Assembly: GCA_021821565.1 (NCBI GenBank)
Contig: JAKACI010000008.1
Span: 1 to 15,234, forward strand
Direction of reading: 5' to 3'
Source: a bacterium
GTDB lineage: Bacteria > SZUA-79 > Acidulodesulfobacterales > Acidulodesulfobacteraceae
DNA: 15,234 nucleotides
Position numbers and translations under genes: made by a program
Shown: positions 1 through 7,219 of the stretch, one piece after another
How positions within the stretch are numbered: position 1 is the stretch's first letter
Layout: each line of letters opens with the position of its first letter
The notes under the pieces: generated by a model
What the model was told of the DNA's origin: nothing
Database searches by the model: none
Seen by the model: the letters and a program-made list of their open reading frames with translations, nothing else

Positions 1-153
1 AGCAAATATTGCATCAGTATTTTCCGTATAATAAAAATTAAAATCTAATTTTTCAATTATAGTATAATTGTATATTGAATTAAATTGGACAGAATAGGTA
101 TTTTTATTTTCTGCATTAAAAAAAACTAAAAATAGTATTTCGGAAAAAATCAA
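1..153 (-). CDS. Possible 5' fragment of a secreted or envelope protein, running off the left edge
   Basis: The minus strand is open from about base 195 to base 1. The only plausible start in that stretch is a TTG at 153-151, giving 51 codons to the edge. The first residues read MIFSEILFLVFFNAENKN, a short hydrophobic core followed by a polar stretch, which resembles a signal peptide, although the -3 residue of the obvious A-E cleavage site (a Phe) is not typical. The rest is rich in Tyr, Asn, Phe and Ile in an alternating pattern (TYSVQFNSIYNYTIIEKL), as in exported beta-rich proteins. I do not recognise the family. The frame overlaps head to head with the upstream extension of ftsY, so both cannot easily be right at full length. 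An open frame of this size can occur by chance, so this is a weak call. Confidence 0.3.
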   Translation of the reverse strand, partial: MIFSEILFLVFFNAENKNTYSVQFNSIYNYTIIEKLDFNFYYTENTDAIFA

Positions 154-157
154 TTCT

Positions 158-988
158 GTGTTTAGTTCCTCAAAACTTGATGATGATTATATAGAAAAGA
201 TAGAAGAAGTTTTAGTCGCTTCAGATATTTCTTTCGGGACATCAAGTGAAATTATAGAAGATTTAAAAAAAATGATTTCAAAAGAAAAAGAATTGAATCA
301 GGACAAAATTCAAAATGCTTTGAAAAAAGTTATTAAAGACAAAATATCTAGGGATTTTCCTCTTATTGACTTAAAGAATAAAAAAACAATATTTTTAATT
401 GTCGGAGTAAACGGCGCAGGTAAAACTACTACGGTCGGAAAACTCGCCAATTTTTATAAAAACGAAGGCAGAAATGTTTTAATTGCGGCTTGCGATACAT
501 TCAGAGCGGCAGGCACAGAACAGATGGAAATATGGGGAGAAAAAATAGGTATTCCCGTGGTAACAGGCAAAGAAAATCAAGATCCTGCTTCCGTAGCGCA
601 CGACGCATCAATAATGCTTAAAGAAAAGGATTTTGATGTTTTAATAATAGATACTGCGGGAAGACTTCATAATAAAAAACATTTAATGGAAGAACTTGCA
701 AAAATTAAAAGAACCGTTTCTAAAGCCACGGAAATTTTGCACCAGGAAACCATTATAGTTATTGACGCAAGTTTAGGGCAAAATTCTATTGCCCAGATAG
801 AGCAGTTTAAGGAATTAATAGATGTTTCGGGTATAATAATAACCAAGCTTGACGGTTCGGCAAAAGGCGGAATAATTATAGATGCTATTTCAAAATTAAA
901 CCTTCCAGTCAGATTTATAGGGACAGGCGAAAAAATAGACGATATATCGGAGTTTTCTCCTGAAATGTTTGTTGATAATATTTTTTAG
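158..988 (+). CDS. ftsY: Signal recognition particle receptor FtsY (SRP GTPase)
   Basis: FtsY is the membrane-associated GTPase that docks ribosome-SRP complexes at the Sec translocon. Read from the GTG at 158 the product has 276 residues and holds the whole NG domain. The helical N domain spans residues 5-70. The G domain shows the P-loop GVNGAGKTT (83-91), DTFRAAG (113-119), DTAGRL (165-170), the guanine-specificity motif TKLDGSAKGG (229-238) and the closing GTGEKIDDI (255-263). DTFRAAG together with the C-terminal FVDNIF points to FtsY rather than Ffh. There is no acidic A domain, which is common outside enterobacteria. The start is uncertain: the frame stays open back to 98 and codes for FLFSALKKTKNSISEKINS, which looks like the normal FtsY N-terminal helix, but that stretch contains no ATG, GTG or TTG. 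GTG 158 is therefore a fallback. Confidence 0.93.
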   Translation: MFSSSKLDDDYIEKIEEVLVASDISFGTSSEIIEDLKKMISKEKELNQDKIQNALKKVIKDKISRDFPLIDLKNKKTIFLIVGVNGAGKTTTVGKLANFYKNEGRNVLIAACDTFRAAGTEQMEIWGEKIGIPVVTGKENQDPASVAHDASIMLKEKDFDVLIIDTAGRLHNKKHLMEELAKIKRTVSKATEILHQETIIVIDASLGQNSIAQIEQFKELIDVSGIIITKLDGSAKGGIIIDAISKLNLPVRFIGTGEKIDDISEFSPEMFVDNIF

Positions 989-1103
989 ATATTTTTATAT
1001 AATTTCTATATATTTAAATTTGTTTTTATGGTTTAATTTTTGTATTAAATTTAAAAAAATTTAAGTAATAGATAATAATATAATAACGGATAGCAAAAAA
1101 TAA

Positions 1104-1137
1104 AATAATAAATAATAATAAATAATAATAAATAATA
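1104..1137. repeat. Short tandem repeat, 10-bp AT unit, upstream of purM
   Basis: The unit AATAATAATA recurs about 3.4 times with a period of exactly 10 bp, about 45 bp before the purM start, within the 191-bp gap 989-1179. The period is close to one helical turn. The gap otherwise shows only A/T-rich sequence, with no GC-containing hairpin that would terminate ftsY transcription. Slippage in low-complexity DNA explains it adequately. Confidence 0.6.
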
Positions 1138-1179
1138 AAATTTCAGTAAAATTAATTTTATTTAAGGACATTAATAATA

Positions 1180-2277
1180 ATGGATTATAAAAATGCAGGG
1201 GTTGACATAGAGGCAGGCAAAATTGCAGTTGATTCAATATCCGATATAGTCAAAAGTACTTTCAGAGATGAAGTTGTTGATAATTTCGGGTCATTCGGTT
1301 CTTTATTTTCTCTCTCTAATTTAATTTTTAAGTATAAGGAGCCTGTGTTAGTATCAGGTACCGACGGCGTAGGAACAAAACTTAAAATTGCTTTTGATGC
1401 AGACAAGCATAATACTATCGGATTAGATCTTGTGGCTATGAGCGTTAATGACATAGCCTGTCTTGGCGCAGAGCCGCTTTTTTTCTTAGATTACATTGCT
1501 GCCTCCAAACTAAACCCTGAGGCTATAAAAGAAATTATAACAGGTATTGCCGCCGGATGCAAAATTGCAGGCTGTTCCCTGATAGGCGGAGAAATGGCGG
1601 AGATGCCTTCTTTTTATAAAAATAATGAGTACGATCTTGCAGGATTTGCCGTCGGAATAGTAGATAAAAATTCAATTATAAACGGCTCAAACATCAAAGA
1701 AGGAGATTCTGTAATAGGTATCGCTTCAAACGGGCTGCACTCAAACGGGTATTCTCTCGCGCGTAAAATAGTATTTGATATAATGTCTTTAACTATTGAC
1801 GATAAATTTTTAAGCGACGGCACGACCGTTGCAGGTGCCTTATTAGAGCCTACTATTATATATTCTGGTCTTATCAATAAATTGGTAGAAAAATTCGAAG
1901 GAAAACTAAATATTAAAGGTATAGCGCATATTACAGGAGGAGGTATCCCTGAAAATTTAAAAAGAATTATACCGGATAATGCCACAGCCGAAATTAATAA
2001 AAATTCATGGAAAATCCCAGAGATTTTTAATATATTAAGAGAAAATGGAAATATTGAAGAATCTGAATTTTATAAAGTTTTTAATTGCGGAATAGGTATG
2101 ATAATAGTCGTAAATAAAGACCAAGAAAATAAAATTATTGATTTTATAAATAATTTTAATAATTTAGATTCAATCAGCGGCACTAATCAAAATTTTTATA
2201 AATCATTTAAAATCGGAAATATAATTAAATCTTCTCCCGTCAAATCTTCTATAGATATTAAAATAAAATTTATTTAA
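1180..2277 (+). CDS. purM: Phosphoribosylformylglycinamidine cyclo-ligase (AIR synthetase)
   Basis: PurM closes FGAM to aminoimidazole ribonucleotide using ATP, the fifth step of de novo purine synthesis in the cytoplasm. The product has 365 residues against about 345 usually; the surplus is partly a Lys/Ile/Ser-rich C-terminal tail. Family motifs are clear: GVDIEAGK (7-14), the SGTDGVGTK nucleotide-binding segment (59-67), NDIACLGAEPLFFLDYIA (90-107), GGEMAEMP (136-143), SNGLHSNGYSL (183-193) and HITGGGIPENL (250-260). The ATG is preceded by AAGGA at 1164-1168, a workable though distant ribosome site. purN follows in the same direction after 127 bp, so the two are probably co-transcribed. 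The last codons are repeated in diverged form just past the stop. Confidence 0.96.
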   Translation: MDYKNAGVDIEAGKIAVDSISDIVKSTFRDEVVDNFGSFGSLFSLSNLIFKYKEPVLVSGTDGVGTKLKIAFDADKHNTIGLDLVAMSVNDIACLGAEPLFFLDYIAASKLNPEAIKEIITGIAAGCKIAGCSLIGGEMAEMPSFYKNNEYDLAGFAVGIVDKNSIINGSNIKEGDSVIGIASNGLHSNGYSLARKIVFDIMSLTIDDKFLSDGTTVAGALLEPTIIYSGLINKLVEKFEGKLNIKGIAHITGGGIPENLKRIIPDNATAEINKNSWKIPEIFNILRENGNIEESEFYKVFNCGIGMIIVVNKDQENKIIDFINNFNNLDSISGTNQNFYKSFKIGNIIKSSPVKSSIDIKIKFI

Positions 2278-2383
2278 ACTAAAAATATACTATTTGCATT
2301 CAAAAATATAACAAATATAATTAAATCTTTTGCCGTTAAATCTTCTCGTCAAATCTTCTATTGATATTAAAATAAAATTTATT
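2203..2383 (+). repeat. Diverged direct duplication of the purM 3' end
   Basis: Copy 1 is the last roughly 75 bp of purM (about 2203-2276). Copy 2 lies past the stop at about 2297-2383. Both contain ATAATTAAATCTT followed by AAATCTTCT units and then GATATTAAAATAAAATTTATT. The shared ATAATTAAATC begins at 2221 and 2317, 96 bp apart, so both copies sit in the same reading frame. Copy 2 carries one extra unit of a 13-15-bp AAATCTTCT(C)CCGTC subrepeat and a frame change near its end. Translated past the stop, copy 2 gives NIIKSFAVKSS against NIIKSSPVKSS in the real tail. Copy 2 fills most of the purM-purN gap. Confidence 0.75.
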
Positions 2384-2404
2384 AAAATTCAAATTTTAAA
2401 ATAA

Positions 2405-3031
2405 ATGAAAAATTTTCATAAAAATATAATAATACTTGCTTCGGGCAGCGGCTCTAACGCCATTAATATAATAAATAATTTTTCAAGCGCAAATAGTGTA
2501 TCTAAAATTAGCATTAAAGCATTAGTATGCAATAATCCCGATGCTCCGGTAATTGATAAAGTCAAAAATATGTATGCGGATATAAATTTATATTGCCTTC
2601 CTTTTAAAAAAGCAGCCGAAAGAACTTTATTCGAAAAAGAGCTAACGGAAATAATCAATAAACATAAAATTGATTATATTATCCTTGCAGGTTTTATGAA
2701 AATATTATCTAACGATTTAGTTTTAAAAAACTTAAATAAAATAATAAATATTCACCCTTCGTTATTGCCTGCTTTTAAAGGAACACACGCTATTAAAGAT
2801 GCTTTTGATTATGGAGTAAAAGTAACGGGCGTCACTATACACTTTGTGATACCTGAAATTGATTCGGGTCCTATAATACTTCAAGAACCGGTTATTATTG
2901 CAGAAGATGATACTATTGAAATTTTGGAAGAAAAAATTCATAAATTGGAACATAAAATGTATATTAAAGTTCTTGAATTGATTTCATGCGGAAAATTAAA
3001 AATTGTAGATAATAAAGTAAAAATACTTTAA
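2405..3031 (+). CDS. purN: Phosphoribosylglycinamide formyltransferase (10-formyl-THF dependent)
   Basis: PurN transfers a formyl group from 10-formyltetrahydrofolate to GAR, the third step of purine synthesis. The 208-residue length is normal. Visible motifs are the N-terminal nucleotide-binding loop ILASGSGSNAINII (10-23), the folate and catalytic segment HPSLLPAFKG (117-126) and the HFVIPEIDSGPIILQ segment (146-160). The catalytic triad expected from E. coli PurN is present as N115, H117 and D153. No Shine-Dalgarno sequence is visible before the ATG. The gene lies 127 bp after purM, the usual purMN order. It ends 9 bp from the convergent response regulator gene; the only structure there is a 6-bp dyad without a U-tract. 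Confidence 0.96.
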   Translation: MKNFHKNIIILASGSGSNAINIINNFSSANSVSKISIKALVCNNPDAPVIDKVKNMYADINLYCLPFKKAAERTLFEKELTEIINKHKIDYIILAGFMKILSNDLVLKNLNKIINIHPSLLPAFKGTHAIKDAFDYGVKVTGVTIHFVIPEIDSGPIILQEPVIIAEDDTIEILEEKIHKLEHKMYIKVLELISCGKLKIVDNKVKIL

Positions 3032-3040
3032 TCATCAAGA

Positions 3041-3784
3041 TTAATCTTCGTTTATAAATCTATAGCCTGCGCCTCTTACCGTGTCTATAAATTTAATGGT
3101 TTCATCTATTTCAATATTTGAGCGGAGCCTGCGAATGTGTACGTCAACCGTCCTTGGCTCTACAAATGAATCGCTGCCCCATATATTATCCAATAATTTT
3201 TCTCTTGAAAAAACTTCTCCTGCATAAGTCATTAAAAATACAAGCAGCTTAAATTCGGTAGGACTTAGTTTTATTTCTTTATTTTTAACCATTACGCTAT
3301 GTTTCGGCACATTGACGTTTATATATCTAAAATTGAATTCATTTGGCGTCGACAGTTTGCCGTCTTCGGAATCAAGCAAATGATTTATCGTGTTTACGTA
3401 TGTTCTTTTAAAAATAGCTCTTATTCTTGCAATAAGCTCATTAATAGAAAAAGGTTTTGTCATATAATCTTCCCCGCCGGCTTCAAATCCAAGAATTTTG
3501 TCAACTTCTTCCTGCTTAGCCGATAAAAATATAATAGGAATTAAACTTGTTGCATAATTTGCTTTAATTCGCTTGCAAACTTCGTATCCCGTTAGATCAG
3601 GCAGCATTAAATCAAGTATAATTAAGTCGGGTTTTGTTAATTCGGCGAAATGTATTCCGTCGTAGCCGTTTAAGGCAAATTGTATGTTATATCCATCTTT
3701 TGCAAGATTATATTTTAGCAATTCTATCAGGTCTATCTCATCATCTATTACGAGTATATTCCCTTTTCTGGTATTATTTGTCAT
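3041..3784 (-). CDS. OmpR/PhoB-family response regulator (winged-helix DNA-binding)
   Basis: This is a two-domain transcription factor activated by a sensor kinase. From the ATG at 3784 (247 residues) the receiver domain shows acidic residues D14-D15, phosphoacceptor D58 in LIILDLMLPDLTG, switch Ser S88 in FLSAKQ and K110 in MTKPF. The C-terminal winged helix has KLSPTEFKLL (172-181), the recognition-helix segment RTVDVHIRRLR (211-221) and VRGAGYRF (236-243), as in PhoB. An in-frame GTG at 3811 would add nine residues and overlap the phosphorylase stop by 13 bp. Neither start has a Shine-Dalgarno, so translation may be coupled to the upstream gene. No histidine kinase is adjacent, so this is an orphan regulator here. 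PhoB is possible, but the target cannot be read from the protein. Confidence 0.92.
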   Translation of the reverse strand: MTNNTRKGNILVIDDEIDLIELLKYNLAKDGYNIQFALNGYDGIHFAELTKPDLIILDLMLPDLTGYEVCKRIKANYATSLIPIIFLSAKQEEVDKILGFEAGGEDYMTKPFSINELIARIRAIFKRTYVNTINHLLDSEDGKLSTPNEFNFRYINVNVPKHSVMVKNKEIKLSPTEFKLLVFLMTYAGEVFSREKLLDNIWGSDSFVEPRTVDVHIRRLRSNIEIDETIKFIDTVRGAGYRFINED

Positions 3785-3798
3785 AATTTTATTAATTA

Positions 3799-6306
3799 TT
3801 ATTTTTGCCACAATATTTGGCTAAATTCTAACGGAACAACCGCATCCGGATGATAAGGAATAATTCTTACGGTATAATCGTTCGGCGGAACTTCGGCAGT
3901 AGCCTGCGCTTCATAAATAAATCCGTTGATTGCCCCCGTTATGCTTTTGTTTATTTTCATATCGTAAATGAGCGGTTTTCCGTTTAATATAGTATATAAT
4001 TGAACCCTTATAGCTTCAGGTTCAATTATGCCAAGCCAGATCATACATTTTACATTATATGTGGAGTTATTTTTTTCATATGACGGATTTGCAAAATGGA
4101 TACCTTCCCAATTTATATTCAATTTATTTTTCCATTGAACTATTTCAAGCGCTATTTTTCCTCCGTTCTCATTCCGTTTCTCATAATTTTCAGACATAGG
4201 TATGTAAGCTTTTTCAATATATTCTTTTATCATCCTGTAGGTAGAAAAAGCAGGGGTTAACGTTGCCATGCTTTGCCTGATTTTTTGCACCCATTTTGCA
4301 GGAATACCGTTTTTGTCCCTGTTGAAAAATTCAGGAATGATTGTGTTTTCTAATAAACCGTAAAGCGAATCCGCATCAGCTTTGTCGTCATTAAAATATT
4401 GAACTGTTTCAGACTTTCCTCCGATTGCCCATCCAACGTTTTCATTGTAAGCTTCATCCCACCAGCCGTCTAATATTGAGCAATTAAGCCCTCCGTTTGA
4501 AAGGATTTTCATTCCGCTTGTGCCGCTGGCTTCCAGCGGTCTTTTCATGCAATTAAGCCAAACGTCTATCCCTCCTGTAAGTTTTTGAGCAATATCCATA
4601 TCGTAATCAAGCAAAAAGAAAATTTTGTCGTTTAATTCTTGTTCGGACGCGAATTCTATCCATTCTTTGATATGCTCTTTTCCTTTAATATCGCTCGGGT
4701 GCGCCTTACCGCCTATTAAAATTCTAACGGGATAATTAGTATTTGTTAAAATATTTCTTAACCTGTTTTTGTCGCTAAGCAGTAAGTTTAATCTTTTATA
4801 CCCTGTAAATCTGCGGGCAAGACCTATATATAATGCATTTGGATCAAGAAAAGAAGGTTTTTGAGTTAAGTTGCAGCATATCTGCATTTTATTCATGTGT
4901 TTTTGAATTTCATTAATCATATAAAGTCTGTTTTTCATTTTAAAATCCCATATATCGGCGTCTGAAACTTTTAATATAAATTTTGAATTTTCAGTTGAGA
5001 ATTTTTTATGCTCAGGCAAACCGCCGCAATATTTTATCCAGAATTTGTTTGATTCTTCAGAAATCCATGTAGGCGTGTGTATTCCGTTTGTGATATAATC
5101 TATCGGTATTTCATCAAGAGGCCATCTGTCGAATAAATCAGAAAACAAATCTTTACTGACTGCTTGATGTATTTTACTGACCGCATTGACAAAATTGCTG
5201 CCTCTTATGGCTAAATAAGCCATATTAAAAGGTTCATTGTTATCTGCGCCGTGGTTCTTTTTTCCAAGGTTAATAAAATCTTCTACGGTTATATTACATC
5301 TTGTAATATAATGAGACAGATAATGATATATAAGAGAAGAATCAAATAGATCAAAACCCGCTGCAATAGGCGTATGCGTTGTAAAAATGTTTCCTGCTCT
5401 TGTTGAAGCCAATGCTTCATAAAAATTTCCGCAATTATTTGTTATCATCCAGTCGTATATTCTTTCAAGAACTACAAAAGCTGCATGACCTTCATTCATA
5501 TGGCATAAATTAAAATCTATTTTTAATGTTTTTAGCAGTTTAAAACCGCCTATGCCGAGAATCATTTCCTGTATGAGCCTTACCTCCTTCCCCGATTCGT
5601 AAAGATCGCCCGTTATGCCTCTATCAATGGGTAAATTTACGGGATCATTCGAATCTAAAAAAAATAGCTGCGTATTACCTATTTTTGCAAACCACACTCT
5701 AAGAGTAATAATTCTTTCCGGAAGAGTAAGAATTATTCTGAGCCATTCCCCTGAATTGTCTCTGAGAGGAGCAATCGGTAATGAATGAGGATCGTTGTAG
5801 GGATAAACTTCGTTTTGCATACCTGCGCTATCGACAATTTGATGAAAATAACCCTTTTGATATAACAAACCTATTCCAATTACGGGAACACCTAAATCTT
5901 CTGCAGTTTTAAGATAATCTCCCGCCAAAATTCCAAGACCTCCCGCATAAAGAGGCAAAGATTCATCTATGCCAAACTCCATACTAAAATAAGCAATATT
6001 TTTAATTTTTGTGTCGGGATAATTTTTTGCAAACCAGGTGGCGGAGGAATCGAATTTCCTCCATTCCTCTTTAATATTGTTAAGATCTTTGACAAAAGTT
6101 GCATCTTTGGCAAGATTATTACAATGGTCCAATGATACGGTTTCAATTATAAGATAAGGGTTATGAGTTAAACTCCAAAGATACGGGTCAAGCGTATTAA
6201 AAAGCTCATCGGCTCTATGATTGTATGTCCATCTAAGGTCAAATGATAATTCGGCTAAAAATTCAAGACCTGCAGGTAAAACTCTGGTAGAAAAATGTTG
6301 AAGCAT
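3799..6306 (-). CDS. glgP: Alpha-glucan (glycogen/maltodextrin) phosphorylase, GT35, DUF3417 type
   Basis: The enzyme releases glucose-1-phosphate from alpha-1,4-glucans with phosphate and pyridoxal phosphate, in the cytoplasm. The 835 residues match the bacterial and archaeal subfamily with an N-terminal DUF3417 domain (about 1-95: LPAGLEFLAELSFDLRWTYNH), not the E. coli GlgP type. Further motifs are YFSMEFGIDESLPLYAGGLG (106-125), NEGHAAF (271-277), TNGIHTPTW (406-414), ARRFTGYKR (497-505) and EASGTSGMK (592-600), in which K600 is the expected PLP lysine, followed by ILDGWWDE (611-618). About 100 C-terminal residues form the extra domain usual in this subfamily. The gene lies immediately before the response regulator and is likely co-transcribed with it. 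Only a weak AGAG precedes the ATG. It implies storage or turnover of glycogen-like polymer. Confidence 0.95.
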   Translation of the reverse strand: MLQHFSTRVLPAGLEFLAELSFDLRWTYNHRADELFNTLDPYLWSLTHNPYLIIETVSLDHCNNLAKDATFVKDLNNIKEEWRKFDSSATWFAKNYPDTKIKNIAYFSMEFGIDESLPLYAGGLGILAGDYLKTAEDLGVPVIGIGLLYQKGYFHQIVDSAGMQNEVYPYNDPHSLPIAPLRDNSGEWLRIILTLPERIITLRVWFAKIGNTQLFFLDSNDPVNLPIDRGITGDLYESGKEVRLIQEMILGIGGFKLLKTLKIDFNLCHMNEGHAAFVVLERIYDWMITNNCGNFYEALASTRAGNIFTTHTPIAAGFDLFDSSLIYHYLSHYITRCNITVEDFINLGKKNHGADNNEPFNMAYLAIRGSNFVNAVSKIHQAVSKDLFSDLFDRWPLDEIPIDYITNGIHTPTWISEESNKFWIKYCGGLPEHKKFSTENSKFILKVSDADIWDFKMKNRLYMINEIQKHMNKMQICCNLTQKPSFLDPNALYIGLARRFTGYKRLNLLLSDKNRLRNILTNTNYPVRILIGGKAHPSDIKGKEHIKEWIEFASEQELNDKIFFLLDYDMDIAQKLTGGIDVWLNCMKRPLEASGTSGMKILSNGGLNCSILDGWWDEAYNENVGWAIGGKSETVQYFNDDKADADSLYGLLENTIIPEFFNRDKNGIPAKWVQKIRQSMATLTPAFSTYRMIKEYIEKAYIPMSENYEKRNENGGKIALEIVQWKNKLNINWEGIHFANPSYEKNNSTYNVKCMIWLGIIEPEAIRVQLYTILNGKPLIYDMKINKSITGAINGFIYEAQATAEVPPNDYTVRIIPYHPDAVVPLEFSQILWQK

Positions 6307-6406
6307 TTTTTCTCTATTAAAAATTAAGAATTAATTAATTTAATTTTAATGTTATATTAAATATTAAGCATGAATGTTAAACCTGATTAGATATGAAATA
6401 ATTATT

Positions 6407-6435
6407 AGAATAACACAATATTGTATAAGTGTCAT
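6407..6435 (-). promoter_or_regulatory. Candidate sigma70-like promoter for the glucan phosphorylase pair
   Basis: On the minus strand ATGACA (complement of 6430-6435) is followed after 17 bp by TATTCT (complement of 6407-6412), about 100 bp before the phosphorylase start. The -35 matches 5 of 6 consensus bases and the -10 matches 4 of 6. In DNA this AT-rich, matches of this quality arise by chance, so the assignment is tentative. The -35 hexamer overlaps one of the paired TGTCA sites. Confidence 0.3.
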
Positions 6436-6456
6436 CTAAAAATAATTAATATGTCA
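6430..6456 (+). promoter_or_regulatory. Paired TGTCA direct repeats, Pho-box-like spacing
   Basis: TGTCA occurs at 6430-6434 and again at 6452-6456, exactly 22 bp apart, or two 11-bp steps. PhoB-type regulators bind direct repeats of a TGTCA-containing 11-bp unit, and a regulator of that family is encoded in the same transcription unit downstream. The intervening 11-bp step lacks the motif, so this is at best a partial site. Confidence 0.25.
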
Positions 6457-6707
6457 AAGCAAAATAGAAATGTCCTATTTGTTAAATTATTTTAACCCAA
6501 CTTAACTATAATTAATTAACAATTAACAACAACCTATTGATATTGCTATATTTATGGGGCAACACAAATTTCTATGGGGACTACAAACTAAAAAATAAAA
6601 TACAGTAATATCAACAAGTTATAATTTTTAATAATAAAAGCGGTGAAGTTAAGTTAAAATAAATATTTAATAAAAAATATGCTATTCATACAATACAATA
6701 AATATAC

Positions 6708-6747
6708 ATAATATATATTATATATAGTGTATAATATATATTATATA
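6708..6747. repeat. Duplicated AT palindrome; possible weak terminator of the ndk transcript
   Basis: The 17-mer ATAATATATATTATATA occurs at 6708-6724 and 6731-6747, and its first 14 bases are self-complementary. The two copies can also pair with each other through 15 A-U pairs (6708-6722 with 6730-6744) around a 7-base loop. It begins about 15 bp past the ndk stop, in the place of a terminator, but with no G-C pairs and no distinct U-tract it would be weak. Confidence 0.4.
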
Positions 6748-6762
6748 ATAATAATCAATAAT

Positions 6763-7185
6763 TTAAATTTTAATTATATCAAAATAATTGAAGAAAAATG
6801 AAACTTCAAATTTAGCGGATTCTAATGAATCTGAGCCGTGAACTACATTCCTTTCAATACTTTCCGCATACATTTTTCTAATTGTTCCTTCAGCGGCATC
6901 TTTAGGATTAGTTGCACCCATAATTTCACGATTTTTTAAAATAGCATTTTCTCTTGACAAAACCATCGGGATTATAGGACCTTCAGTCATAAAATCAACG
7001 AGGCTTTTAAAAAACGGTCTTTCTTTATGAACATAATAAAAACCTTCGGCATTTTTTTTTGTAAGAATTAATTTTTTAATTGCTTTAATTTCAAATCCGT
7101 TGTTTTCAAATAATTGAATAATGTTTCCGGTTAATTTTTTTTGTACGCCGTCGGGTTTAATTATTGATAATGTTTGTTCAACCAT
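6763..7185 (-). CDS. ndk: Nucleoside diphosphate kinase
   Basis: Ndk equilibrates nucleoside di- and triphosphates through a phosphohistidine. The 140-residue length is normal. The start motif [10 protein letters not shown] (5-14, with K10), the segment [17 protein letters not shown] (55-71), the [15 protein letters not shown] stretch (89-103) and the catalytic NVVHGSDS (113-120, H116) are all intact. A GGAGAG ribosome site stands a few bases before the ATG. It lies 34 bp after the korC stop and is the last gene of the minus-strand block. Ndk next to succinyl-CoA synthetase genes makes functional sense, because it can exchange phosphate between GTP and ATP formed at that step, but that link is inference. 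Confidence 0.97.
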   Translation of the reverse strand: MVEQTLSIIKPDGVQKKLTGNIIQLFENNGFEIKAIKKLILTKKNAEGFYYVHKERPFFKSLVDFMTEGPIIPMVLSRENAILKNREIMGATNPKDAAEGTIRKMYAESIERNVVHGSDSLESAKFEVSFFFNYFDIIKI

Positions 7186-7219
7186 TTACTCTCCACATTT
7201 TATAAACTTTTTTATTTTT

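Larger units (their letters stand above)
6307..6762. other. 456-bp non-coding gap between ndk and the glucan phosphorylase
   Basis: I see no convincing gene here. The gap should contain the 3' end of the ndk transcript and the promoter of the phosphorylase/regulator pair, both on the minus strand. Contents worth noting are: a direct repeat TATGGGG at 6553-6559 and 6573-6579, 20 bp apart and the only G-runs in the gap; AACTTAACT at 6499-6507 with its inverse AGTTAAGTT at 6647-6655; the TGTCA pair near 6430-6456; and an AT palindrome pair at 6708-6747. The rest is featureless AT-rich sequence. Confidence 0.6.

Noticed and set aside
1185..1454. Open frame on the minus strand inside purM
   Set aside because: Shadow of the purM coding frame: it lies wholly within a gene with all family motifs and encodes nothing recognisable.
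3028..3044. TTAATC/GATTAA dyad between the convergent purN and regulator stops, as a bidirectional terminator
   Set aside because: Only a 6-bp AT-rich stem with a 5-base loop and no T-tract on either side; expected often by chance at this composition.
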